Positions 1 to 7,576 of a stretch of DNA of 16,122 nucleotides are shown here, piece by piece. Location of the stretch: NCBI GenBank assembly GCA_017411935.1, contig JAFQPC010000121.1, positions 1 to 16,122 of the forward strand, in the 5' to 3' direction. The first letter of the stretch is position 1. Each line of letters begins with the position of its first letter. This stretch comes from Clostridia bacterium (GTDB taxonomy: Bacteria; Bacillota; Clostridia; Oscillospirales; CAG-272). Position numbers and translations under genes: made by a program. The notes beneath the pieces are model-generated. The model was not told the origin of the DNA. It was given only the letters and a program-made list of their open reading frames with translations, and ran no database searches.

Positions 1-136
1 AATTTCCAAAAAGAAACCCAAAACGACAAACGCCGTCAAGGGTTTTCGCGGATGTCGTAGGTCTTGTCGTAGAGAACATAAAAAAACGACAGATCGAGGG
101 CGATAAAAATTTTTTTGGATTTTTTCAAAAAAGCTA

Positions 137-165
137 TTGACAGAGGGGGGAAAGTGTGGTAAAAT
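137..165 (+). promoter_or_regulatory. sigma-A promoter of infC-rpmI-rplT
   Basis: A perfect -35 TTGACA (137-142) is followed by a 17-nt spacer and a -10 TAAAAT (160-165). A TG at 157-158 makes it an extended -10. Transcription should start near 172, giving a leader of about 157 nt before the infC start. The match is close to consensus, as expected for a ribosomal operon. Confidence 0.85.
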
Positions 166-171
166 ACTTGG

Positions 172-300
172 GTAAATGAAGCAGAATCTTCTCGGTTCTC
201 ACCCTGCCGCATCGCGAGCTTGTGTAGATATTGGCGCTCTCCTATGGGGGAGTCTCTGATCGTGCGGGGAAAATTCTGTCTTCGCATGATTTTTTTTGCT
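172..300 (+). promoter_or_regulatory. L20-type leader / transcription attenuator of the infC operon
   Basis: The leader can form two mutually exclusive folds. In one, TGCGGGGA (263-270) pairs with TCTTCGCA (279-286) to make a terminator followed by a U-run. In the other, CAGAAT (182-187) pairs with ATTCTG (273-278) and CCGCA (207-211) pairs with TGCGG (263-267), which disrupts the terminator. A further hairpin CTCTCC/GGGGAG lies at about 237-252. In Bacillus subtilis the infC-rpmI-rplT leader is a target of ribosomal protein L20, which promotes premature termination. The position before the same three genes and the switch-like pairing suggest the same control here. This is a manual fold. I have not matched it to a covariance model. 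Confidence 0.6.
263..297 (+). terminator. attenuator terminator in the infC leader
   Basis: An 8-bp stem, TGCGGGGA (263-270) with TCTTCGCA (279-286), includes two G-T wobbles and closes an 8-nt loop. It is followed by TGA and a run of eight Ts (290-297). It lies 16 nt upstream of the infC SD, so it would stop transcription before the coding region unless the alternative pairing forms. Confidence 0.6.
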
Positions 301-328
301 TTCCGGCAAAATTGGAGGTGTATTGAAC

Positions 329-847
329 ATTAGCGCAAAAGAATTGTTGATCAACGAGGAGATCAAAGCAAAAGAGGTTCGTGTGATCGGTACCGAGGGA
401 GATCCCATCGGAGTGATGTCGCCCGAGGCGGCACTGAAGATCGCATACGAGCAGGGCTACGATCTCGTCCTTATGGCTCCGCAGGCACAGCCGCCCGTCT
501 GTCGCATTATGGACTACGGTAAATACCGTTTTGAACGCGACAAGAAGGAAAAGGAAGCCAAGAAAAAACAGCAGGTCATCGAGCTCAAGGAGATTCAGCT
601 GTCCTGCCGCATCGACACGCACGATTTTGAGACCAAGGCAAGACACGCCGTCCGTTTCCTTTCGAGCGGAAACAAGGTCAGAGTCGTCATGCGCTTTAAG
701 GGCCGTGAGATGAGTCATATCGCGATCGGTCAGGAGATCATGCAAAAGTTTCAGGACGCTTGCTCTGAGGTGGGCAACGTGGATAAGGCACCCGTACTTG
801 ACGGAAGACTGCTCAGTATGGTCATTTCGCCGCTGAAGCTGAAATAA
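329..847 (+). CDS. infC: translation initiation factor IF-3, ATT start codon
   Basis: IF-3 binds the 30S subunit, prevents premature 50S joining and discriminates against poor start codons. The 172-aa product has the N-terminal domain (LLINEEIKAKEVRVIG near the start), the basic helical linker (DKKEKEAKKKQQ at about residues 70-85) and the C-terminal domain (VRVVMRFKGREMSHIAIG). CRIMDYGKYRFE is a hallmark block. I place the start at the ATT at 329-331. It sits 8 nt after a full SD, GGAGGTG (314-320), and gives an N-terminus (fMet)SAKELLINEEI that matches the usual IF-3 start. The TTG at 323 is only 2 nt from this SD, and the TTG at 296 lies upstream of it inside the leader U-run. AUU starts on infC are known in E. 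coli and Bacillus and let IF-3 repress its own translation. Confidence 0.95.
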   Translation: MSAKELLINEEIKAKEVRVIGTEGDPIGVMSPEAALKIAYEQGYDLVLMAPQAQPPVCRIMDYGKYRFERDKKEKEAKKKQQVIELKEIQLSCRIDTHDFETKARHAVRFLSSGNKVRVVMRFKGREMSHIAIGQEIMQKFQDACSEVGNVDKAPVLDGRLLSMVISPLKLK

Positions 848-856
848 TTGAAACCG

Positions 857-872
857 TCGTTCGATCGAACGA
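857..872. other. perfect 16-nt palindrome between infC and rpmI
   Basis: TCGTTCGATCGAACGA is a perfect palindrome starting 10 nt after the infC stop. It is followed by a short GGGG/CCCC hairpin (881-893). In RNA the palindrome could make a short hairpin. Its function is not known. A processing site or a ribosomal-protein binding structure are possibilities. Confidence 0.5.
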
Positions 873-931
873 GGAGATATGGGGAAGAACCCCGCACTGA
901 TTTTTGAAAAAACAAAAAGGAGATTATAAAA

Positions 932-1126
932 ATGGGAAAAATCAAGACGCACAAGGCATCTGCCAAGAGATTTTCTGTTACCGCTTCGGGTAAGGTAAAG
1001 ATGGGTCACTGCCATCACAGACACAACACGGGACTGAAGACCGCAAAGAGAAAGAGACATCTGCGCTCGAGCGCAATTCTCAGCGAGTCGATGACCGCAA
1101 ACATCAGAACGTTGATCCAGAAATAA
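932..1126 (+). CDS. rpmI: 50S ribosomal protein L35
   Basis: A small, very basic 64-aa ribosomal protein of the large subunit. The L35 signature is clear: GKIKTHKASAKRF at the N-terminus, GHCHHRHNTGLKTAKRKRHLR in the middle and a C-terminal hydrophobic tail. The length is normal for the family. The ATG is 9 nt after an SD AAGGAG (917-922). It lies between infC and rplT in the conserved order, 84 nt after infC. That gap holds a 16-nt perfect palindrome (857-872). Co-transcription from the infC promoter is expected. Confidence 0.97.
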   Translation: MGKIKTHKASAKRFSVTASGKVKMGHCHHRHNTGLKTAKRKRHLRSSAILSESMTANIRTLIQK

Positions 1127-1155
1127 TCGAATCGGAAGTAAGGAGGACATAGAAA

Positions 1156-1509
1156 ATGGCAAGAATTAAGGGCGCAATGATGACGCGCAAGAGAAGAAAT
1201 AAAGTACTCAAGGCAGCAAAGGGCTACTGGGGCGCAAAGTCCAAGCACTTCAAGATGGCAAAGCAAGCCGTTCTCAAGAGCGGAAACTACGCTTTTGCAG
1301 GAAGAAAGATGAAGAAGAGAGACTTCCGTCAGCTTTGGATCGCTCGTATCTCGGCACAGGCAAAGGTCAACGGAATGAACTATTCCACCTTTATGCACGG
1401 CCTCAAGCTCGCAGGAATCGACCTCAACCGCAAAATGCTCGCTGAGCTCGCAGTTTCCGACAAGGAAGCATTCGCAGCACTCGCAGAAAAGGCAAAGGCA
1501 GCTCTTTAA
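1156..1509 (+). CDS. rplT: 50S ribosomal protein L20
   Basis: L20 binds 23S rRNA early in large-subunit assembly and, in Firmicutes, also represses its own operon through the leader RNA. The 117-aa sequence is typical: [29 protein letters not shown] at the basic N-terminus, [16 protein letters not shown] in the centre, then [28 protein letters not shown]. The ATG is 9 nt after an SD AAGGAGG (1140-1146). It is the last gene of the operon and is followed by a strong terminator 10 nt after the stop codon. Confidence 0.98.
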   Translation: MARIKGAMMTRKRRNKVLKAAKGYWGAKSKHFKMAKQAVLKSGNYAFAGRKMKKRDFRQLWIARISAQAKVNGMNYSTFMHGLKLAGIDLNRKMLAELAVSDKEAFAALAEKAKAAL

Positions 1510-1518
1510 TCAGAGCTC

Positions 1519-1555
1519 GAAAACCCCGTATATACGGGGTTTTCTTTCGTTTTCA
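1519..1555 (+). terminator. intrinsic terminator after rplT
   Basis: A 26-nt perfect palindrome runs from 1519 to 1544, with arms GAAAACCCCGTAT and ATACGGGGTTTTC. It continues into a T-rich tract to about 1555. The A-tract on the 5' arm means it could also work on the other strand, but no minus-strand gene points at it. Confidence 0.9.
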
Positions 1556-1581
1556 AATCAAGAGAGTAGGGGGGAAAAAGC

Positions 1582-2418
1582 GTGAGAGAAGCGATCACTT
1601 CAAGACAAAATCCGCGCGTCAAGGAGATTTCCGCGCTCGGCGAAAAGAAGTACCGAAAAGCGACGGGCTGCTTCCGTCTTGACGGCAAAAAGCTCTTTTT
1701 GGAAGCACTCTCAAGCGACGCCGAGATCGTTTCGGTCTGGCTCTCCGAGGGCGCGTCCGACGCAGTGCGAGAGACGGTCGAGCGTGCGGTCGACGAAGGT
1801 CGGCTGGACGGGGAACGACTGGTTCTTGCTTCGGAGAGCGTGTTTGAAAAGATCACCGAAGAAGCCTCGCCCGAGGGCGTGGTGACGGTCGTGCGCGCAA
1901 TGGATCACTTGCACCGAACGCTCGCAGACGGCGAAAAACTCCCCGAAGACGGCTTTGGCTCGGAAAAATTGCTCATCGCGGAATCTCTGCGCGACGCGGG
2001 AAACCTCGGAACGGTACTCCGAAGCTGTGCCGCGCTCGGGATTGATCGGCTGATCCTCAGCGACGATTGCGCCGAGCTCTATAACCCCAAAACACTCCGC
2101 GCCGCCATGGGCGCGATCTTCCGCCTGCCCACACTGCGTGTCGCCCCCGACCGTCTGCCGACGGTGATCGGAGAGCTTCGCGCCACGGGTAGACACGTCT
2201 ATGCCGCCGCACTCCGAGAGGACGCAATGCCCATCGGAGAATTTTCGCTCGGCGCACGCGATTGCTTCGTCATCGGAAACGAGGGACACGGACTGTCGGA
2301 CACTCTGATCGAAGCGTGCGACGCCTCTGCCATCATTCCCATGCGCGAGGGCAACGAATCGCTCAATGCGGCAGCCGCCGCCACGGTCTGCATCTGGGAG
2401 ACCGTGAGAGCAAAGTAA
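1582..2418 (+). CDS. TrmH/SpoU-family RNA 2'-O-methyltransferase
   Basis: A 278-aa SPOUT methyltransferase that uses SAM to methylate a ribose 2'-OH in rRNA or tRNA. The N-terminal region (about 1-100) is a SpoU substrate-binding domain. The C-terminal knot domain carries all three family motifs: motif 1 around R137-S148 (DAGNLGTVLRS), motif 2 GNEGHGLSD starting at G232, and motif 3 with PMREGNESLNAAAAA around 253-266. The start is a GTG preceded by the purine-rich AGGGGGG (1568-1574). The target nucleotide cannot be read from sequence. It resembles the YsgA/RlmB group. It begins only about 26 nt after the rplT terminator and I see no promoter between them, so it may depend on read-through or on a promoter inside rplT. 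dprA follows after 17 nt. Confidence 0.9.
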   Translation: MREAITSRQNPRVKEISALGEKKYRKATGCFRLDGKKLFLEALSSDAEIVSVWLSEGASDAVRETVERAVDEGRLDGERLVLASESVFEKITEEASPEGVVTVVRAMDHLHRTLADGEKLPEDGFGSEKLLIAESLRDAGNLGTVLRSCAALGIDRLILSDDCAELYNPKTLRAAMGAIFRLPTLRVAPDRLPTVIGELRATGRHVYAAALREDAMPIGEFSLGARDCFVIGNEGHGLSDTLIEACDASAIIPMREGNESLNAAAAATVCIWETVRAK

Positions 2419-2435
2419 AAAACAAGGAGAAACCC

Positions 2436-3719
2436 GTGAGACGATACGGAAATGATAACAAAATATTTTGGATTTGGCTTTCCTTGGCGTGCGGTGTTGC
2501 TTCCAGGGAATTCGGTCGGCTCGTGACTCGCTTTGACGATGCGTATGAGCTCTATGCGATGAGCGACGAGGAGATCGAGGGCATCGACGGCATCGGAGAG
2601 AGACTCAAGATGCGCCTGTCCGATAAAAATATGGAAGACGCGGAGAAGATCCTCGAGGACTGTCAAAAGGGCGGCGTGACGGTGGTGACCTACGCCGACA
2701 AAGCCTATCCGCCCAAGCTTCGCCTGATCGAAGATCCGCCTGTCGTGCTGTACGTGCTCGGAAAGATCTCGGGACTCGAAAGCCACCCCTCGATCGGTGT
2801 GGTCGGAACGAGAAAAATGAGCGAATACGGACGAAAAATGGCGTTCCGTCTCTCCTATGAGCTCGCGATTGCGGGGACGGTGATCGTCAGCGGTCTGGCT
2901 CTCGGCGTCGACGGCGTCGCGGCGTGCGCCGCGCTCGAAGCCAAGGGAAACACGATCGCCGTGCTCGGCTGCGGCGTGCTTGTCGATTATCCCAAGGCGC
3001 ACCGAAAGCTCAAGGCGGCGATCGTCCGCCACGGCGCGGTCATCAGCGAATATCCGCCGAACACCCCCGCCGTGCCGAGAAATTTTCCGACAAGAAACCG
3101 CATCATCAGCGGCATCTGTCACGGAACGCTTCTCGTTGAGGGTACGAAAAAGAGCGGCTCGATGATCACGGCAAGACTTGCGATCGGACAGGGAAGAGCG
3201 CTCTTTGCGGTGCCGGGCAAGATCGGAGACGTCAACTCCGAAGGACCGAATCTTCTCATTCGCGAGGGAGCGTATAGCGTTCTCGAAAGCACCGATATTT
3301 TAAAGCACTACGACTTTCTCTATCGGGAAAATCTCGATCTCCGAGCACTCCGCGCCACGAGCGTGCCTGATTGTGACGAGACACTTCGCCGCTTCGGCGT
3401 GCCTACCGATTACGAGGAGGGCAGACGCGGCGGAAGAGAGACGTTTGACCGACCGCGTACAGCACCGTCTCCCGTAAAAGAAACCAAAAAAGAAGAACCC
3501 ACCCATGCTCCCAAGGCAGAACCCACGCCCATACCGAGTGTCCCGCTCTCGCCGACCGAGCAGAGCGTGCTCGCGCGAATGCCGATGAATCACCCCATAA
3601 CGCCCGACGCACTTTGTGGCGACGGCTGTGGGATCGGAGAGGTCCTCACGGCACTGACGATGCTCGAGCTTTACGGCATCGTGACCTCGCTCCCGGGCGG
3701 GCTTTACGTAAGAAAATAA
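2436..3719 (+). CDS. dprA: DNA-processing protein DprA
   Basis: DprA protects incoming single-stranded DNA and loads RecA during natural transformation. It is also widely conserved in non-competent species. The 427-aa product has an N-terminal helical region with a helix-hairpin-helix-like segment (IEGIDGIGERLKMRL, about 47-61). The Rossmann-like core includes GVVGTRKMSEYGRK (from G121), SGLALGVDGVA (from S152), AVLGCGVLVDYP, ISEYPPNTPAVPRNFPTRNRI (from I203) and GTKKSGSMITARLA. A proline- and charge-rich linker (about 330-370) leads to a C-terminal winged-helix domain ending in LPGGLYVRK. I chose the GTG at 2436 because it follows an SD AAGGAG (2424-2429) by 6 nt. The frame stays open upstream into the methyltransferase gene but is not coding there. 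topA follows 54 nt downstream, a common Firmicutes order. Confidence 0.95.
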   Translation: MRRYGNDNKIFWIWLSLACGVASREFGRLVTRFDDAYELYAMSDEEIEGIDGIGERLKMRLSDKNMEDAEKILEDCQKGGVTVVTYADKAYPPKLRLIEDPPVVLYVLGKISGLESHPSIGVVGTRKMSEYGRKMAFRLSYELAIAGTVIVSGLALGVDGVAACAALEAKGNTIAVLGCGVLVDYPKAHRKLKAAIVRHGAVISEYPPNTPAVPRNFPTRNRIISGICHGTLLVEGTKKSGSMITARLAIGQGRALFAVPGKIGDVNSEGPNLLIREGAYSVLESTDILKHYDFLYRENLDLRALRATSVPDCDETLRRFGVPTDYEEGRRGGRETFDRPRTAPSPVKETKKEEPTHAPKAEPTPIPSVPLSPTEQSVLARMPMNHPITPDALCGDGCGIGEVLTALTMLELYGIVTSLPGGLYVRK

Positions 3720-3773
3720 TAAAAGAAACAATATATCAAGATATTCCCCATCAGAAAGGAACGAAAAGGATTT

Positions 3774-6074
3774 ATGGCAAATCTGGTTATCGTGGAGTCT
3801 CCCTCCAAAGCATCTACCATCAAAGGCTATCTCGGCTCGAACTATAAGGTCATCGCGTCCAAGGGACACGTTCGCGACCTTCCTAAGAGCAGCTTCGGTG
3901 TGGACGTCGAAAATGATTTTGACGCGCACTATATCAACATTCGCGGTAAGGGCGATCTGATCCGTGAGATCCGCAAGGAAGCAAAAGCCGCAGGCAAAGT
4001 CTTCCTCGCAACCGACCCTGACCGTGAGGGAGAAGCCATCGCGTGGCATCTGTCGGTCGCGCTTGGCATTCCCGTGGAAAAGACGATGAGAATCACCTTC
4101 CACGAGGTCACCAAAACGGCAGTCAAGAGTGCCATCAAAGCACCCAGACAGATTGATATGAACCTCGTCAACGCCCAGCAGGCAAGACGAATCCTCGACC
4201 GTATCGTCGGCTACAAGCTCTCGCCTTTCCTCTGGAAGAACGTGCGCAGCGGACTCTCGGCAGGACGCGTGCAGTCGGTCGCGACGAGAATGATCGTCGA
4301 ACGCGAGGAGGAGATCCGCCGCTTTGAGCCCGTCGAATATTGGACGGTCGATACGATGCTCTCCGCCAAGGACGGCACCGATTTCTCGGTCCGCTTCTAC
4401 GGAAACGAGCAGGGAAGAATGAAGCTGACCTGCGAGGAAGAGGCAATGGCGGTCGTGAATGCCGTTACGGGCAAGCCTTTCTCGGTCAAGTCGGTCAAGA
4501 AATCCAAGAAGAAAAAGCTGCCGGCACCGCCCTTTACGACCTCGACGCTGCAACAGGAAGCGGCAAGAAAGCTCGGCTTCCGTTCGCAGAAGATCATGCG
4601 CATCGCGCAGGAGCTTTACGAAGGTGTGAACGTCGGCGCGGAAAACGGCGGAATGCAGGGTCTTATCACCTATATGCGTACCGACTCGCTCCGTATCTCT
4701 GCGGACGCGCAAGCCGAGGCAAGAGAATATATTTCGGAAAAATACGGTGAGAAGTATATCACCGAGACCCCCCGAGCATATAAGACAAAAGCAGGCGCGC
4801 AGGACGCGCATGAAGCGATCCGTCCCGCAAGAGTCGAGCTTGACCCCTCGAAGATCAGAAAGTATGTCACGCCCGACCAGTATAAGCTCTATAAGCTCAT
4901 TTGGGAGAGATTTGTGGCAAGCCAGATGGAATCTGCCGTACTCGCTACGGTGACCGCAGACTTTGCATCGGAGGGATATATTTTCCGTACGAGCGGCTAT
5001 ACCGTGGATTTCCCCGGTTATATGGCGGTATATGAGGAGAGCGAGGAAGAAACGCGCGTCAATGCCGATGAGGTGCGTGAGCAGAAGAACATCCGTCTGC
5101 CCGCCGTCAAGGAGGGAGAGACGGTCGCGTTCCTTTCGATCGACCCCACCAAGCACTTTACCGAGCCGCCCGCACACTATACCGAGGGAACGCTGACCAA
5201 GGCGCTGGAGGATATGGGCATCGGTCGTCCGAGTACCTTTGCCACGATCATCGGAACGATCATTACCCGCGGCTACGTTAAGCTCGAGGGCAAGTCGAAG
5301 GCGCTCATTCCCACGCCGACGGGTGAGCTGACGAACTCGCTGATGATGGAAAGCTTCCCCGATGTCGTCAACTACAAGTTTACGGCAAAGATGGAGGACG
5401 ATCTGGACGGAATCGCCAAGGGAGAGACGCAGATGAACACGGTGCTTTCGGGATTCTGGGTCGGTTTTGAAAAAGAGCTTGGCGAAGCCAACGAAAAGAT
5501 GGCGTCGCGAGAGCTGGAGGTTCCCGTCGAGGAGACCGATATGATCTGTGATAAGTGCGGCGCGAAGATGATCGTCAAGAACGGTCGTTACGGAAAGTTC
5601 GCGGCGTGCCCCAACTATCCGCAGTGCCGTAATACCAAGCCCCTGACCAAAGCCCCCGCCGAGGACGAGGGAGAGGGAGCACCCGAGAAGAAGCTCATTA
5701 TCGCCGACTTCAAGTGTGAAAAGTGCGGCGCGGATATGGTACAGAGAACGGGAAGATACGGAAGCTTCTTTGCTTGCATCCGTTATCCCGAATGCGACTT
5801 CTCGAAGCAGAAGACCAAGGATATCGGCGTTCCTTGCCCCAAGTGCGGATCGAAGATCGTCATGAAGACGGGCAAGAGAAAAACGGTATTCTACAGCTGT
5901 GAAAAATACCCCGAGTGCGACTTTTCCTCGTGGGATCTTCCCACGCTCGAAAAGTGCCCCGACTGCGGTAAGATGCTCTTCCGCAAAAAGGGACAGTCGA
6001 TGCTCGTCTGCCACGAAAAGGACTGCGGCTATAAGCGTGAGGTCATTTCCGAGGCGGCAGTAGAGGAGAATTGA
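3774..6074 (+). CDS. topA: DNA topoisomerase I (type IA)
   Basis: This enzyme relaxes negative supercoils by transient cleavage of one strand. The 766-aa product starts with a TOPRIM domain (E8 in VIVESPSK, D81-P-D83-R-E85-G-E87). The catalytic tyrosine is Y300 in LITYMRTDS. The toroid core continues through HYTEGTLTKALEDMGIGRPSTF. The C-terminus has four tandem topoisomerase zinc-finger repeats: CDKCG...CPNYPQC, CEKCG...CIRYPEC, CPKCG...CEKYPEC and CPDCG...CHEKDC (about 585-750). The ATG has two possible SD sites, AAGGA at 3756-3760 (13-nt spacer) and at 3766-3770 (3-nt spacer). Neither is ideally spaced, unlike its neighbours. It is followed by a repeat-bearing gap before trmFO. Confidence 0.98.
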   Translation: MANLVIVESPSKASTIKGYLGSNYKVIASKGHVRDLPKSSFGVDVENDFDAHYINIRGKGDLIREIRKEAKAAGKVFLATDPDREGEAIAWHLSVALGIPVEKTMRITFHEVTKTAVKSAIKAPRQIDMNLVNAQQARRILDRIVGYKLSPFLWKNVRSGLSAGRVQSVATRMIVEREEEIRRFEPVEYWTVDTMLSAKDGTDFSVRFYGNEQGRMKLTCEEEAMAVVNAVTGKPFSVKSVKKSKKKKLPAPPFTTSTLQQEAARKLGFRSQKIMRIAQELYEGVNVGAENGGMQGLITYMRTDSLRISADAQAEAREYISEKYGEKYITETPRAYKTKAGAQDAHEAIRPARVELDPSKIRKYVTPDQYKLYKLIWERFVASQMESAVLATVTADFASEGYIFRTSGYTVDFPGYMAVYEESEEETRVNADEVREQKNIRLPAVKEGETVAFLSIDPTKHFTEPPAHYTEGTLTKALEDMGIGRPSTFATIIGTIITRGYVKLEGKSKALIPTPTGELTNSLMMESFPDVVNYKFTAKMEDDLDGIAKGETQMNTVLSGFWVGFEKELGEANEKMASRELEVPVEETDMICDKCGAKMIVKNGRYGKFAACPNYPQCRNTKPLTKAPAEDEGEGAPEKKLIIADFKCEKCGADMVQRTGRYGSFFACIRYPECDFSKQKTKDIGVPCPKCGSKIVMKTGKRKTVFYSCEKYPECDFSSWDLPTLEKCPDCGKMLFRKKGQSMLVCHEKDCGYKREVISEAAVEEN

Positions 6075-6094
6075 GAAAAATTCCACCAACCTTG

Positions 6095-6120
6095 GTAGGG
6101 GCTGGTGCCCACGACAGCCC
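6095..6120 (+). repeat. dispersed palindromic repeat, copy A (diverged)
   Basis: A 26-nt element beginning GTAGGGG. Its 6-bp stem GGGCTG (6099-6104) / CAGCCC (6115-6120) closes a 10-nt loop GTGCCCACGA. Compared with copies B and C the stem differs at two base pairs, and both strands have changed together so that pairing is kept. It starts 20 nt after the topA stop. Confidence 0.7.
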
Positions 6121-6151
6121 GCAATCAAAGAAAATTACACAGAGATTGAAC

Positions 6152-6177
6152 GGGTCGCCGAGGGCGTCGACCCCTAC
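6152..6177 (-). repeat. dispersed palindromic repeat, copy B (inverted)
   Basis: This is the same 26-nt element on the minus strand, beginning GTAGGGG and carrying stem GGGTCG/CGACCC around loop ACGCCCTCGG. It faces copy A. Between them CCCG...CGGG (6118-6121/6151-6154) and CAATC...GATTG (6122-6126/6144-6148) also pair, so 6095-6177 can fold as one long imperfect hairpin. It lies in the 173-nt topA-trmFO gap, which contains no gene. Confidence 0.75.
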
Positions 6178-6247
6178 GGGTTTGAAGGGGCTTTTTCGCA
6201 GAGCATTTTCCTTTTGCTTTTAAAGTATTGATAAATTAAGGATTTTT

Positions 6248-7576
6248 ATGAAACCAACGATCACCATCATTGGCGCAGGACTTGCCGGCGCTGAAGCGGC
6301 GTGGCAGGCACAGAAGTGCGGCGTGCACGTCCGTCTTGTCGAAATGAAACCAAAAAAATATACCCCCGCGCACCACGCCGAGGGCTTTGCCGAGCTTGTC
6401 TGTTCAAATTCGCTTCGCTCGGACAGCACGGCAAATGCCGTGGGTCTGCTCAAAGCTGAAATGAGAAGGCTTGGCTCGCTCGTGATGGAAGCCGCGGACG
6501 CAACGCGCGTGCCCGCAGGCTCGGCGCTCGCCGTCGACCGTGAGAAATTCTCGGCATATATCACCGAGAAGCTCCGCGCTTGCGAGAACATCGAGATCAT
6601 CGAGGCAGAAGCCGAGAGCGTCTCCGAGAGCGACGGCATCACCGTCGTCGCCACGGGTCCTCTGACCTCGGATACGATGGCGAACTTCCTTCAAAATGAC
6701 CTCGGTCTTGGCGGTCTCCACTTTTTCGATGCCGCCGCACCGATCGTCGATGCGCAAAGCATCAATATGGACACTGCGTTTTTCGCCTCGCGCTATGACA
6801 AGGGCGATGCCGACTATATCAATTGCCCGATGAATGCCGAGCAGTACGAGGCATTCTGGCAGGCGCTGATCTCGGCAGAGGAAGCGCCCCTGCACGACTT
6901 TGACCGCGAGGAGCAGAAAAACCTCAAGGTCTTCGAGGGCTGTATGCCCGTTGAGGTGATGGCAAGACGCGGACGCGATACGCTCCTCTTTGGACCGCTC
7001 AAGCCCGTGGGACTTGTTGACCCGAGAGTGGGCAAGGCATCGCACGCTGTCGTACAGCTCCGTAAGGAGAACGTCGAGGGAACGATGTATAATCTCGTCG
7101 GATTTCAGACGCACCTGACCTTCCCCGAGCAGAGAAGAGTCTTCCGTATGATCCCGGGACTCGAGAACGCTGAGTTTTTGCGTTACGGCGTGATGCATCG
7201 CAATACCTATCTCAATTCTCCCGAGCATCTTGGAGAGAATTACCGACTGAAAAATAAACCGATCTGGTTTGCGGGACAGATGACGGGCGTCGAGGGCTAC
7301 GTCGAATCGGCGGGTTCGGGACTTCTCGCGGGACTTGACGCCGCAAGAGCCGCGCTCGGCAAGGAAAGCGTCGTCTTTCCGAGAACGACGATGCTTGGCG
7401 CAATGTCGTACTACGTCGCGAACGGCGGCGTCGGTGCGTTTACCCCGATGAACGCCAATTTTGGCATCGTAGAGCCGCTTCCGTACCGCGTCAAGGGCGG
7501 AAAAGCGGCAAAGAATGAGGAACTCTCACGGAGAGCCCTTTCTGAGATTGATTTGATTTTGGAGAAACTTGAATGA
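6248..7576 (+). CDS. trmFO: methylenetetrahydrofolate-tRNA-(uracil-5-)-methyltransferase TrmFO
   Basis: TrmFO makes ribothymidine at position 54 of tRNA using methylene-tetrahydrofolate and FADH2. The 442-aa length is normal. The N-terminal FAD-binding motif is IIGAGLAGAEAA (7-18), followed by the family block GFAELVCSNSLRSDS with C52. A second conserved cysteine, C232, lies in GCMPVEVMARRG. The C-terminus has the family block GQMTGVEGYVESAGSGLLAG. The ATG follows an SD AAGGA (6238-6242) by 5 nt. The stop overlaps the plsX start in an ATGA, so the two are translationally coupled. In Bacillus trmFO follows topA directly, as here, but the xerC-clpQY-codY genes found after it there are absent. 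Confidence 0.97.
   Translation: MKPTITIIGAGLAGAEAAWQAQKCGVHVRLVEMKPKKYTPAHHAEGFAELVCSNSLRSDSTANAVGLLKAEMRRLGSLVMEAADATRVPAGSALAVDREKFSAYITEKLRACENIEIIEAEAESVSESDGITVVATGPLTSDTMANFLQNDLGLGGLHFFDAAAPIVDAQSINMDTAFFASRYDKGDADYINCPMNAEQYEAFWQALISAEEAPLHDFDREEQKNLKVFEGCMPVEVMARRGRDTLLFGPLKPVGLVDPRVGKASHAVVQLRKENVEGTMYNLVGFQTHLTFPEQRRVFRMIPGLENAEFLRYGVMHRNTYLNSPEHLGENYRLKNKPIWFAGQMTGVEGYVESAGSGLLAGLDAARAALGKESVVFPRTTMLGAMSYYVANGGVGAFTPMNANFGIVEPLPYRVKGGKAAKNEELSRRALSEIDLILEKLE

Noticed and set aside
236..254. Similarity between the leader hairpin near 236 and the hairpin at 12187
   Set aside because: Both read GCTCTCC(C)TATGGG, but the similarity ends after about 15 nt and the flanks differ. This is too short to claim a shared repeat.
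36..287. 83-codon minus-strand open frame across the infC promoter and leader
   Set aside because: It overlaps a near-consensus plus-strand promoter and a structured leader. It has no SD and its product has no recognisable features. Nothing else gene-like is seen in 1-136.
3300..6128. 942-codon minus-strand open frame opposite dprA and topA
   Set aside because: It is a long antisense shadow of topA caused by codon bias. The protein is rich in Arg, His and Leu with no domain, while the plus strand encodes full-length TopA and DprA.
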